DNA from: Desulforamulus ruminis DSM 2154
Lineage (GTDB): Bacteria > Bacillota > Desulfotomaculia > Desulfotomaculales > Desulfotomaculaceae
Reading direction: 5' to 3'
Assembly: GCF_000215085.1 (NCBI RefSeq)
Contig: NC_015589.1
Location: forward strand, 3,608,120 to 3,672,119
DNA length: 64,000 nucleotides
A program made the translations under genes and the position numbers. Below the pieces are notes generated by a model. It did no database searches, was not told the DNA's origin, and saw only the letters and a list, made by a program, of their open reading frames with translations. Positions 8,386 to 15,670 of the stretch are shown here, piece after piece; the first letter of the stretch is position 1, and each line of letters opens with the position of its first letter.

Positions 8386-10332
8386 CTAATCTTTTTTATA
8401 GAACTGGCACTCAAAGCCATCGGCGCGAAGCAAAAGCCCCTTTGCCCAAGTTGGGGACTCACTCATGACGGTGCAGATATCATCAACCGATGCCCGAGCC
8501 GGGGCTTCAATCACAACCTCGTCATGAACATGCATCACTATGTTGTAGCCCAAGGCATCCAAACGGCGCATGGCATAACAAAGGATATCCCTGGATGCTG
8601 CCTGTACAATGTTCTCAACAAACTTAGGCCCGTAGCTTTCGATGCGTTCCCATTTTTTTGCGGCACCAATACCCTCATATGTCACCGATTCGCTGCCGAA
8701 GCGGTTTAATTCTATTCGGGGCTTTACATAGTAAAGGTTCCTGCCGGATGGCAAGGTGATGAATAGCATTCCGCTACGGTACCCAATACGGATTCCGTGT
8801 GTTTCCGTAGTGACGCGATCCTTGACCGCCCTTTTCGCAGCCCGGTCAACGTCCCACCAGAACCGGACGATATTGGGATTAGCCTTTCGCCAGGCGGTTA
8901 CTAGCGGCTGGAGTTCATCCTCAGTAAGCCCCATATCAAGAGCGCCCATAGCGGTTAAAGCGCCGACTGATCCGCCGTAGCCAAGCGCCAATTCGGCTAT
9001 TTTCCCTTTCTGGCGCAGCGGGCTGCCTTTGGTGACCTCTTCAATGGGGACATGGAATATCTGCGCCGCCGATGCTTCATAAATCTTGCCGTGGGTGGCA
9101 AATACCTCATTACGCCAAGTTTCACCCGCCAACCAGGCTATTACCCTGGCTTCAATGGCGGAAAAGTCAGCAACGATAAATTTGAATCCAGATTGGGGGA
9201 TGAATGCGGTACGGATAAGTTCGGATAAAACGGAGGGCACAGAATCATAGAGCATCTCTGCTGCATCAAATTGCCCGGAGCGAATAAGATTGCGCGCTTC
9301 CTCCAAATCTGGTAGATGGTTTTGCGGAAGGTTTTGTACTTGAATCAACCGCCCAGCAAAACGCCCGGTACGATTAGCTCCGTAGAACTGCAGCAACCCG
9401 CGCGCCCTGCCGTCGGAGCAGACTGCGTTTTCCATGCCTGTGTATTTCTTTATACTGGACTTGGCTAGCTTCTGCCGTAATTCTAAAACACGTCCCAGAT
9501 TTCCGGGTGCGGTCTTAAGCAGTTCCTTAACCGTGGCCTTGTCCAACGTGTCTGTTTCAAGACCATGATCAGCGAGCCAGGACTTCATCTGCACGACTGA
9601 GTTGGGATTATCCAGTGCGGTCAGCTCTTGCATAACTCGCGTCAGTTCCGACCGGGATTGCTCATCGCAGCGGATCGCCTGCCTGACCAGGGTCATGTCC
9701 AGAAGGATACCTCGGTCATTGATTTCCTGGTCGAGGATATAGTTTTTCCACTCATCCTCCGGTACGGGGAAGTTCGCCAGCTTTGCCTGTATTGCCATTT
9801 CCGTTTCCACATCGCGGGCATTGTAGGCTTTGAAGCGTTCCCACCTTTCAGGGTCGTGTTCGGGGAGATTACGTGTTCGCTGGCCGTTTGTTTTTGTGGG
9901 CTTGCAGGGCATGGAGAAGTAGCGGATTAGATCTTTCCCCTCGATCAGCTTTTGCTTTTCCGCGCCGGTGACCAACGCAGCACCCTCCAGCGATAAAGGC
10001 AGACCAAGATAGGCGGACCAGACCATGGTGCAGCGCCAGGAATTTGGTTTCAGCCACTGGTTAAGATAGCGGGACAGGCATACCCGTTCAAACTGCGCAT
10101 TATGTGCCCATTTGATAACGGATTCATCTAAAAGGGCGCTGTAAATCTCATCTGGCAGATGTTCACCGCTGGCCAGATCAATAACCTGAACACCTCCGCC
10201 GTCAACACTGTAACCGAACAACAGGATTTCAAAGTCCGGGGACTCAGCATAGCGATAGACCCCGCTTTTGGCGAGGTCTATGGACGAAAATGTTTCCAAG
10301 TCCAAGAAGAGTGTTTTTATTTGATCCACCAA
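8386..10332 (-). CDS. Phage family A DNA polymerase
   Basis: The protein has about 648 residues. A 3'-5' exonuclease domain (residues about 5-190) starts with TLFLDLETFSSIDL. A polymerase I domain follows. Motif A is FIVADFSAIEARVIAWLAG, the motif B/O-helix region is KGSPLRQKGKIAELALGYGG, and motif C is NIVMHVHDEVVIEAP. No 5' nuclease domain is present, as is usual for phage enzymes. The start is TTG 10332 or GTG 10329, behind GGGAGG. The 5' end overlaps the HNH gene by 16 bp. Confidence 0.92.
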   Translation of the reverse strand: MVDQIKTLFLDLETFSSIDLAKSGVYRYAESPDFEILLFGYSVDGGGVQVIDLASGEHLPDEIYSALLDESVIKWAHNAQFERVCLSRYLNQWLKPNSWRCTMVWSAYLGLPLSLEGAALVTGAEKQKLIEGKDLIRYFSMPCKPTKTNGQRTRNLPEHDPERWERFKAYNARDVETEMAIQAKLANFPVPEDEWKNYILDQEINDRGILLDMTLVRQAIRCDEQSRSELTRVMQELTALDNPNSVVQMKSWLADHGLETDTLDKATVKELLKTAPGNLGRVLELRQKLAKSSIKKYTGMENAVCSDGRARGLLQFYGANRTGRFAGRLIQVQNLPQNHLPDLEEARNLIRSGQFDAAEMLYDSVPSVLSELIRTAFIPQSGFKFIVADFSAIEARVIAWLAGETWRNEVFATHGKIYEASAAQIFHVPIEEVTKGSPLRQKGKIAELALGYGGSVGALTAMGALDMGLTEDELQPLVTAWRKANPNIVRFWWDVDRAAKRAVKDRVTTETHGIRIGYRSGMLFITLPSGRNLYYVKPRIELNRFGSESVTYEGIGAAKKWERIESYGPKFVENIVQAASRDILCYAMRRLDALGYNIVMHVHDEVVIEAPARASVDDICTVMSESPTWAKGLLLRADGFECQFYKKD

Positions 10333-10895
10333 TATATCCTCCCGTACTTGATATTGCTAATCGTTGTTTGAGACACTCCGAATTCGTTTGCCAAGTCAAC
10401 ACCACGCATTCCGCAATAGAGGGAAAAACGTATCGATTCAACATCTTCTATACTCAGCTTCCTCCAACGTCCGCCTTGCCGGTAAACATCCAAAATATTC
10501 TCGGTACGTGTGCCGTAGCGAAGATTCTCTATACGGTTGTCCGTCGGGTCACCGTTAATGTGGAGCACCTCCATTTCAACAGGCGGGTTCCCTTTAAAAG
10601 TCTTTATTACAAGTTGGTGAACCGGCTGACCATTACCGCCATGTTCCAGAACTACAGATAAGTGTCCGCTTTTGGAATATTGGCCTGGACGCAATATACG
10701 TTCCGGTACGGTTCTAAGAAACTCTCTGCCCGTATAATGATTTACGCTGCGGACTTTGCGTTCGAGGCTCTTAACCCGTCCAAGACTGCTTGCTTGGTAC
10801 CGTCCTTCGTAACCGGGAATATCTTTCCAAATCTCTGATTCTTCAGATGCCGCAAAGGGAGTGACACATACTCCCTTTGCAGTTAATAGCCTCAT
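10317..10895 (-). CDS. NUMOD4/HNH homing-type endonuclease
   Basis: The 192-residue protein has three parts. NUMOD4 comes first (EIWKDIPGYEGRYQASSLGRVKSL). An HNH core follows (VHQLVIKTFKGNPPVEMEVLHINGDPTDNRIENLRYGT). The C-terminal helix-turn-helix is VDLANEFGVSQTTISNIKYG. This is the layout of free-standing homing endonucleases of phages. It is inserted between the DUF2815 and polymerase genes with short overlaps on both sides (4 bp and 16 bp). An intron is not apparent, since both neighbours look intact. Confidence 0.82.
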   Translation of the reverse strand: MRLLTAKGVCVTPFAASEESEIWKDIPGYEGRYQASSLGRVKSLERKVRSVNHYTGREFLRTVPERILRPGQYSKSGHLSVVLEHGGNGQPVHQLVIKTFKGNPPVEMEVLHINGDPTDNRIENLRYGTRTENILDVYRQGGRWRKLSIEDVESIRFSLYCGMRGVDLANEFGVSQTTISNIKYGRIYWWIK

Positions 10896-11470
10896 GACAG
10901 GAAATCATCGTCCACATCAGCGGCAAAATCGTCAGCAGCATTGGATCTGCCACCCAGCGGTTCACCGTCACGGATTTTCTGGATGTTGCCCAGACCACAG
11001 GCAATTCCTTTGTTGCCGTTGGAGTTGAAGGCATAGAAGTTGATGCTGACTCTCGCGTAAACGCCAGAATAAATCTCTGAACGTTCAAGGATAGGGTTGA
11101 CTTGCCTGTCCACGATTTGCGGAGCGGTATTGCTATTGGCGTTTACAAAATAGCTGTTGGCGTAGGCTTCGTCATCAGGGCGGTCGACATCGCCATCACG
11201 GAGCGGAAGTTTTAACTGCGCTTTAGAGGGAATCTTGCCGCCAAATTTGCCTTTGCCTTCCTCGATAGCAGCATCCACAGCAGCATTGATGGCCGCGATG
11301 GTCTTGGTGTCTGACTTAGGGATAATCAGGCTGACACTGTATTTCTCCGCGCCGCCGTTGATGGACTTGGGTTCCCATACGTTCGCATAGGATAGACGTA
11401 CAATGCCGGTGATAACCTTGGTGGGATTTTTCCCAGGACTACGATTAACTCTGCTTGCTGTATTTGACAT
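10892..11470 (-). CDS. DUF2815 phage ssDNA-binding protein
   Basis: The 192-residue protein matches the DUF2815 pattern. It has an early RLSYANVWEPKSINGGAEKYSVSLIIPK strand region and a central PLRDGDVDRPDDEAYANSYFVNANS. An OB-fold-like IYSGVYARVSINFYAFN comes later, and the tail is acidic (ADDFAADVDDDFLS). Acidic tails and this fold are typical of T7 gp2.5-like single-strand DNA-binding proteins. The family lies beside DUF2800 nucleases in recombination/replication modules, as here. ATG 11470 follows GGAGGTTTAA. Confidence 0.82.
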   Translation of the reverse strand: MSNTASRVNRSPGKNPTKVITGIVRLSYANVWEPKSINGGAEKYSVSLIIPKSDTKTIAAINAAVDAAIEEGKGKFGGKIPSKAQLKLPLRDGDVDRPDDEAYANSYFVNANSNTAPQIVDRQVNPILERSEIYSGVYARVSINFYAFNSNGNKGIACGLGNIQKIRDGEPLGGRSNAADDFAADVDDDFLS

Positions 11471-11474
11471 AGTA

Positions 11475-12602
11475 TTAAACCTCCAAAAATTCATTTTTTG
11501 CGTTTGATGTACTCATTGCCGGTCGCTTATCCGTAACCGGAACCAGGGTCGGTTTGCCGGGCGGCTTTATAACCAGTCCGCCGAGGATTTCATTAAACCT
11601 GGATTTGCCCATCAGCTTTTCCATCTCAGTAATAGTGATAAGGCTCTCTCTATAGATGTCGCGGTATCCAGCGGCTTTTGCCGCTTCGGCGACGGCTTTC
11701 TCATCGGTATATTTCCGGACGGAGCGCCCCTCGACCACCTTGAAGCCGGGCCATTCCTTGCCATGGTTCACAGCGGCGTCTGTGGCATAGGCAATAATCT
11801 CATTTGCCCAACTGGTCAGGTCACCGATCAAATTGAGAACCTCGCCAATTTCCTCATCGGAAAGCAAGGGAGGAAGGGCAAACTCAAAGGCCGCCAGTTT
11901 AAGCTTGGCTTCGGCTCTGGCTCGACACTTTACCGCAGCCCGGCAGAACTGACAGTGTTCACCCGGGGCGTACTCGCCCTCACCTTTAAAAGCCAACTGA
12001 GCGGTGGGTATCAGTGTTTCCTCCGCCCATTGATAAAGCGATTCTTTAAATACCGTGAAGGTGCTGACATTCTCCCGGCGTGGCTGGAAAATGGTCATGG
12101 CCACTGTGCTGATGTCATATATCCCGTCAAACAACTCCAGGGTACCAAGTGCATACAGCTTCATCTGGGGATTGTCCTTGGCATTCACTAGAACGCCCTG
12201 CCCATACTTAAAATCAATAACATGGAGTGTACCATCGCCGATAATAACGCAGTCACCGGTTCCGAAACCATCCGGTACATACCTGGAAAAATCCAACCTC
12301 TGCTCAATCAGTACCAACGGGTCGTTGCAGGTCAACTTTATCTGGGCAATAGTTTCAAGCACAAAATCCACGTAAGCGTCGGTGTGGGCGTCCATTTCGT
12401 CGCAGTCGTACTTGGAGATTGGCTTCCTTGAGCGCATTTTTAGTGCCCGGCGCAGCTTGTGTTCAGCAAGGGCATGAGCAGCGGTACCCTCAGCAGCAGC
12501 TTCGCTTTCACTCTCATCAAACTCCAGTTCCAGCCTGGCTGATGGAGTACAGTTCATCCAGCGGTGCGCCCCGGAAGCAGAGAGAATAGCATGTTTGCTC
12601 AT
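11475..12602 (-). CDS. DUF2800 RecB/Cas4-like nuclease
   Basis: The 375-residue protein begins LSASGAHRWMNCTPSARLE and has EGTAAHALAEHKL. The PD-(D/E)XK centre lies in FGTGDCVIIGDGTLHVIDFKYGQGV. Three cysteines in a CQFCRAAVKC cluster, with the Cys near residue 13, could hold an iron-sulfur cluster as in Cas4/AddB nucleases. It likely processes DNA ends for phage recombination with the DUF2815 protein. It is tightly packed between the upstream small gene (4-bp overlap) and DUF2815. Confidence 0.85.
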   Translation of the reverse strand: MSKHAILSASGAHRWMNCTPSARLELEFDESESEAAAEGTAAHALAEHKLRRALKMRSRKPISKYDCDEMDAHTDAYVDFVLETIAQIKLTCNDPLVLIEQRLDFSRYVPDGFGTGDCVIIGDGTLHVIDFKYGQGVLVNAKDNPQMKLYALGTLELFDGIYDISTVAMTIFQPRRENVSTFTVFKESLYQWAEETLIPTAQLAFKGEGEYAPGEHCQFCRAAVKCRARAEAKLKLAAFEFALPPLLSDEEIGEVLNLIGDLTSWANEIIAYATDAAVNHGKEWPGFKVVEGRSVRKYTDEKAVAEAAKAAGYRDIYRESLITITEMEKLMGKSRFNEILGGLVIKPPGKPTLVPVTDKRPAMSTSNAKNEFLEV

Positions 12603-12922
12603 TTCAGCTCCTCCGCATCTGCAAGAAGTGCGGGATAATTTGCCGGGTCAATTTCACTGAGCCTTGATGCACCGTGCTTCTCCAACAGTGCTCGGACCTC
12701 AGCGGTAAAGCCGTCATGGCTTTTCGCAGCCAGCACAGCCCGGACTTGCTCAAGCGTGACCGCTTTGGTTTCAGACTTTTCTTCCTTATTGACAGTTGGT
12801 GCTACCGGCTTCAAGGCCCCGCCAGGCTCACCATCCGCCACTGCCTCTGCTACTGCCCAAATGCTGTCTGCCAGATTACTCAGGTTAGCCGCTACATCCA
12901 GCAACAGCTTGGTTTTGCTCAT
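12599..12922 (-). CDS. Small phage protein of unknown function
   Basis: The protein has 107 residues. An N-terminal helix (LLLDVAANLSNLADSIWAVAEAVAD) is followed by a proline- and lysine-rich linker. The C-terminal segment, TLEQVRAVLAAKSHDGFTAEVRALLEKHGASRLSEIDPANYPALLADAEEL, resembles domains found in small phage proteins next to DUF2800. No function can be assigned. ATG 12922 follows GGGAGGTGAG, a strong site. The stop overlaps the DUF2800 start. Confidence 0.65.
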   Translation of the reverse strand: MSKTKLLLDVAANLSNLADSIWAVAEAVADGEPGGALKPVAPTVNKEEKSETKAVTLEQVRAVLAAKSHDGFTAEVRALLEKHGASRLSEIDPANYPALLADAEELK

Positions 12923-13109
12923 GGCCCTCACCTCCCTCCTCAATAATTGAAAGCGCTCTCACGCTGTCGCCAGGGACAATGACCGTCAGCCTTTGCTTAT
13001 CACCCAGCAGGAGACGCAGCAGTCTCTCGCGCACGGTAACATGGCGACAGCCAACTATTCCGCCGCCCTGAGGTTCCTTTGAAACACTGATTCTAAGGGT
13101 GTGCTTCAT
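12885..13109 (-). CDS. Small conserved-type phage protein
   Basis: The protein has 74 residues: a KHTLRISVSK strand, then VTVRERLLRLLLGDKQRLTVIVPGDSVRALSI. This resembles a small early protein I recall from clostridial phages that begins M-K-x-T-x-R-x-S and contains the RERLLR...VLVPGDSV block. The function is unknown. It is the first gene after structured element copy B. Its last part overlaps the next gene by 38 bp in another frame. Confidence 0.55.
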   Translation of the reverse strand: MKHTLRISVSKEPQGGGIVGCRHVTVRERLLRLLLGDKQRLTVIVPGDSVRALSIIEEGGEGHEQNQAVAGCSG

Positions 13110-13121
13110 GCGGATCACCTT

Positions 13122-13197
13122 GCCTTTCCGAAGGCTGATTTCTTGTGCCTTCTGCCTTATGCCACCTGCGGAAGATGAATCGGACGGTTACTATAAC
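13122..13197 (-). ncRNA. Candidate structured RNA element, copy B
   Basis: This is the second copy of the element at 8301-8380, with the same block order on the minus strand: GTTA, GTCCGATTC, GGTGGCAT, GAAGGCAC, then GCCTTCGGAAAGGC directly before the next gene. The last block is a five-pair hairpin with a CGGA loop. It overlaps the final codons of the sigma-like gene and heads the DUF2800/DUF2815 gene group. Confidence 0.45.
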
Positions 13198-13574
13198 ATT
13201 TTTTTGAGTTTGTTCTTTGCTCGGTTTACGGCGTGGCGTATAGCGGACTCGTCCACGCCTTCCAGTGCAGCAAGTTCTGTGTATTTCCAACCTTCCAGAC
13301 AGGTTTTACGGATAAGGTACTGCTGTCGCTCGGTCAGGTGGGACATAGCGCGGCTAACAGTTTCTGAAGCTATAAGGTCGGCAAGCAAGTCCGTTCCATC
13401 GTCAAAGAACCGCTTGTCCTCATAGGTGAAACTCTCAAGGGAAGTGTGGCGGCGGGTTTCCCGCCGTTCATTTTTCTTTTCTTCTTCTACGGAACTGAGA
13501 TAGAAGGTACCGACTTCGTCAGAAACCTCCAATTCGATGATTCTGCCATCGGCATCTTTGTAATTTATTAACAT
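13191..13574 (-). CDS. Sigma-70 region 4-like phage regulator
   Basis: The 127-residue protein has a small N-terminal β-domain (DADGRIIELEVSDEVGTFYL). A charged linker follows. The C-terminal sigma region 4 fold is SHLTERQQYLIRKTCLEGWKYTELAALEGVDESAIRHAVNRAKNKL. It probably binds promoter DNA or RNA polymerase to steer early phage transcription. ATG 13574 follows AGGAGGAAAA. The upstream in-frame codons lack a ribosome-binding site. Confidence 0.8.
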   Translation of the reverse strand: MLINYKDADGRIIELEVSDEVGTFYLSSVEEEKKNERRETRRHTSLESFTYEDKRFFDDGTDLLADLIASETVSRAMSHLTERQQYLIRKTCLEGWKYTELAALEGVDESAIRHAVNRAKNKLKKML

Positions 13575-13634
13575 CTTTTTCCTCCTGCGATTTTCAAAAG
13601 TTGGCTTGAAAATCCGCAGGGGCCGATGTCTCAA

Positions 13635-13711
13635 ATCCGTAGAAACAAAACGAGACGGGCGGCAACACCAGTGGTTGGTGTCGTCCTGCCCGTCTCGCGG
13701 TTCTGCGGATT
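13635..13711 (-). terminator. Nested hairpin with terminator character
   Basis: Three nested stems share one axis: aatccg/cggatt (13635-13640 with 13706-13711), cgagacgggc/gcccgtctcg (13651-13660 with 13688-13697) and acacca/tggtgt (13665-13670 with 13676-13681). On the minus strand the main stem is followed by TTTTGTTT, as in an intrinsic terminator or attenuator. It separates the first small phage gene from the sigma-like gene. Confidence 0.6.
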
Positions 13712-13736
13712 CTCGTTATTGACTTGTGTTTTGCGG

Positions 13737-13886
13737 TTATGCTGCTTCTGTATTTATGATTTCTGCTGTTCCATCTGGTTTAAAACAAATCAGCGTCTTA
13801 CAACCTTTGTGGACGATTTCTACGACGCCAGCTTTTTCATCCAGGCGGCAGACCAGCTTGCCGCGAGCGTTTCGGATGTCTCGCAT
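13737..13886 (-). CDS. Small early phage protein
   Basis: The protein has 49 residues: RDIRNARGKLVCRLDEKAG, then VVEIVHKGCKTLICFKPDGTAEIINTE. Short β-rich proteins with this ARGKLVCR...VEIV.KGC.T pattern appear at the head of clostridial phage early operons as I remember them. No function is known. I use ATG 13886, placed 9 bp after AAAGGAGA. An in-frame ATG at 13937 would lengthen it by 17 residues. Confidence 0.55.
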   Translation of the reverse strand: MRDIRNARGKLVCRLDEKAGVVEIVHKGCKTLICFKPDGTAEIINTEAA

Positions 13887-13951
13887 CTCGTTGAATCTCC
13901 TTTCCATGATGAAATTGGTTGTGGTTTCGCGTTGCATGCGTTTGGGCGTAT

Positions 13952-13980
13952 TTACAGGTATTTAAATTGAGTTACAGGTA
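13952..13980. promoter_or_regulatory. Direct repeats ttacaggta in the divergent intergenic region
   Basis: The sequence ttacaggta occurs at 13952-13960 and 13972-13980, exactly 20 bp apart (about two helical turns). The 295-bp gap between the leftward phage genes and the rightward defence island (13938-14232) also holds two gatttacc copies near 14178-14198. These may be operators for either direction. No clear -35/-10 pair was recognised. Confidence 0.3.
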
Positions 13981-14100
13981 AATGTGTTGAAATATATACA
14001 AACAAGTAATATAATGAAATTTAGACACAATTGGCGAAATCTGCCAGAAGGCTATGAGCAATCTTTGCAGGGGGCACGCCGTTATTGCCTACACAGCCAT

Positions 14101-14137
14101 AAAAAAACCCCTTTCCTGTAATGCTTACAAGAAAAGG
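14101..14137 (-). terminator. Orphan terminator-like hairpin on the minus strand
   Basis: Read on the minus strand, CCTTTTCTTGTAA and TTACAGGAAAGG pair imperfectly around a 3-nt loop and are followed by seven T residues (14107-14101). No minus-strand gene precedes it for more than 5 kb. It may be a remnant, or it may end a small RNA or stop leftward read-through from the island. Confidence 0.4.
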
Positions 14138-14232
14138 ATAACGGTTGGCGGAGCATAAGTATTTCCTCTGGACTTACCGTGATTTACCTTTGATTTACCA
14201 TTATGCTTAGCTAGTGAAAGAAGGTCACTTAG

Positions 14233-15216
14233 ATGAGCAGACTTTGCTTTGGTACATATGCAAAAATATTGCAGAGCGTGATGCAAGAGCCAAACGATAA
14301 TCAGGCAATAGCCGATTTGTTGCTTGGTCTTATGACCGACAATGAGCAGGTAATACCGAAAGTTGTAAGTCGCCTTTTTAACTTCAAACAGGAAGTTCCA
14401 AAGGCCATAGTTGCTGAGGCTTCATCACCCAGAGTGGTTCAGGGGGCATATAAATACTTCAATGAAAAAATAGTCGCCTTCCTGAACCCACACAACAAAG
14501 ATGAACTATTGCCACATATGACAAAGCTCATCAAAGATGACAGCACTATAACTGCTGATAAAAAGAAGGCGTTACTTGGTAAAGCAACGCCTGAAACGCT
14601 TGCTGAATTTTTAGCAGATACTTTTTTATACGCACTTCATCGGCCAAATAAGCTACCTACCGGTGATGCCGACAAGAAGATAAGCAGCGAACTAATCGCT
14701 GCCTTGAATGATATAGAGAAGCTGCAAGAAATACTTTCCAGGTTTCCTCGCCCAGCAGCCTTAGAGATACCCGAAGAAGTAGAATCGGACGAATTGACAT
14801 ACGTAACGGAACTGTTGGCGGCTTATGCCGACGCAGAGGGAATAGCCTATTTACCAAAAGAATCGCTAACACAATACCCGAAGTATAAAGCTGATTTTGA
14901 GCGCCGGAGAAAAGACTATTATGCAGCCGAAACCATCAGGAGAGGTTCAAGAGACGTTTTCGGAGAAAAAGACCCCGATCAGTTTGATGTTTTGAAAGAT
15001 GAAACTTACGACGGCGTAATTGATGTGCATTCGCAGGATTTTCCTCATGGCTTTGCCCGGTTAAATAAGGTTATGGCGCAAGCTGCCACTATCCGTGTAG
15101 ATAAATGCTTGCTGAGTCGTCTGCCTGATTGGATTGGCGCTAGTGAGAAGAAAGGCGTGTGCCATATTCTAGTGAATGATAAAAGAATCAGGGGATGGGT
15201 GGCAAACGATGAATAA
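14233..15216 (+). CDS. ABC-three-component system C-terminal-domain protein
   Basis: The 327-residue protein begins SRLCFGTYAKILQS and is otherwise helical and soluble. The last 65 residues (VIDVHSQDFPHGFARLNKVM through LPDWIGASEKKGVCHILVNDKRIRGWV) resemble the C-terminal domain shared by the variable protein of ABC-3C defence systems. In those systems this protein is thought to carry the effector, controlled by an SMC/RecF-type ATPase and a small middle protein. Both follow directly here with overlapping ends. The nature of the N-terminal effector is not evident. Confidence 0.65.
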   Translation: MSRLCFGTYAKILQSVMQEPNDNQAIADLLLGLMTDNEQVIPKVVSRLFNFKQEVPKAIVAEASSPRVVQGAYKYFNEKIVAFLNPHNKDELLPHMTKLIKDDSTITADKKKALLGKATPETLAEFLADTFLYALHRPNKLPTGDADKKISSELIAALNDIEKLQEILSRFPRPAALEIPEEVESDELTYVTELLAAYADAEGIAYLPKESLTQYPKYKADFERRRKDYYAAETIRRGSRDVFGEKDPDQFDVLKDETYDGVIDVHSQDFPHGFARLNKVMAQAATIRVDKCLLSRLPDWIGASEKKGVCHILVNDKRIRGWVANDE

Positions 15217-15670
15217 CGTATTCAACACGCCGTTTGAGATATCACTACGCGCCTTGCTGATTCTGGAAACTGCCGGGGAACGATGGGTAACAGCTGACAT
15301 GATCGCTGCAGCAGACTTTATAACCGTTTATGGCAGGGACTTCGGCATATCGGATGTGAATCTTCATGGTGAAAACAGTTTTAAATTTAGCGAGTTTACA
15401 CTGCGCCGTGAGCTTATGAAAAAGGCAGTTAAGCTACTTGTGAAAAATGGTCTGATAAATGTGTCGCCCACCGATAACGGCTTTTCCTACTCAATAAACC
15501 AGAAGGGCATTGATTATTGCGCAAGGTTTACGAATGATTACGCTGATACATACCGTCGCCTGGCAAAACAAGCCCGAGCATACATAGCAGGTAAATCGGA
15601 GCGTGAGATGCTTGCACTGATTAACCGGCACGCGTTATCCTCGCTGCAAAGGAGTGAAATAGATGTCTAA
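15209..15670 (+). CDS. ABC-three-component system middle component
   Basis: The 153-residue protein looks like a winged-helix protein. It opens NNVFNTPFEISLRALLILETAGERWVTADMIAAADFITVYG. The phrase LRRELMKKAVKLLVKNGLINV follows, and then a β-wing with YSINQKGIDYC. It fits the middle-component families of ABC-3C systems. The ATG at 15209 overlaps the upstream stop by 8 bp. The 3' end overlaps the ATPase start by 8 bp, so all three proteins are translationally coupled. DNA binding is inferred. Confidence 0.72.
   Translation: MNNVFNTPFEISLRALLILETAGERWVTADMIAAADFITVYGRDFGISDVNLHGENSFKFSEFTLRRELMKKAVKLLVKNGLINVSPTDNGFSYSINQKGIDYCARFTNDYADTYRRLAKQARAYIAGKSEREMLALINRHALSSLQRSEIDV

Noticed and set aside
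13093-13290. 65-codon minus-strand frame across structured element copy B
   Set aside because: It crosses the end of the sigma-like gene and the hairpin in another frame, and resembles no known protein.
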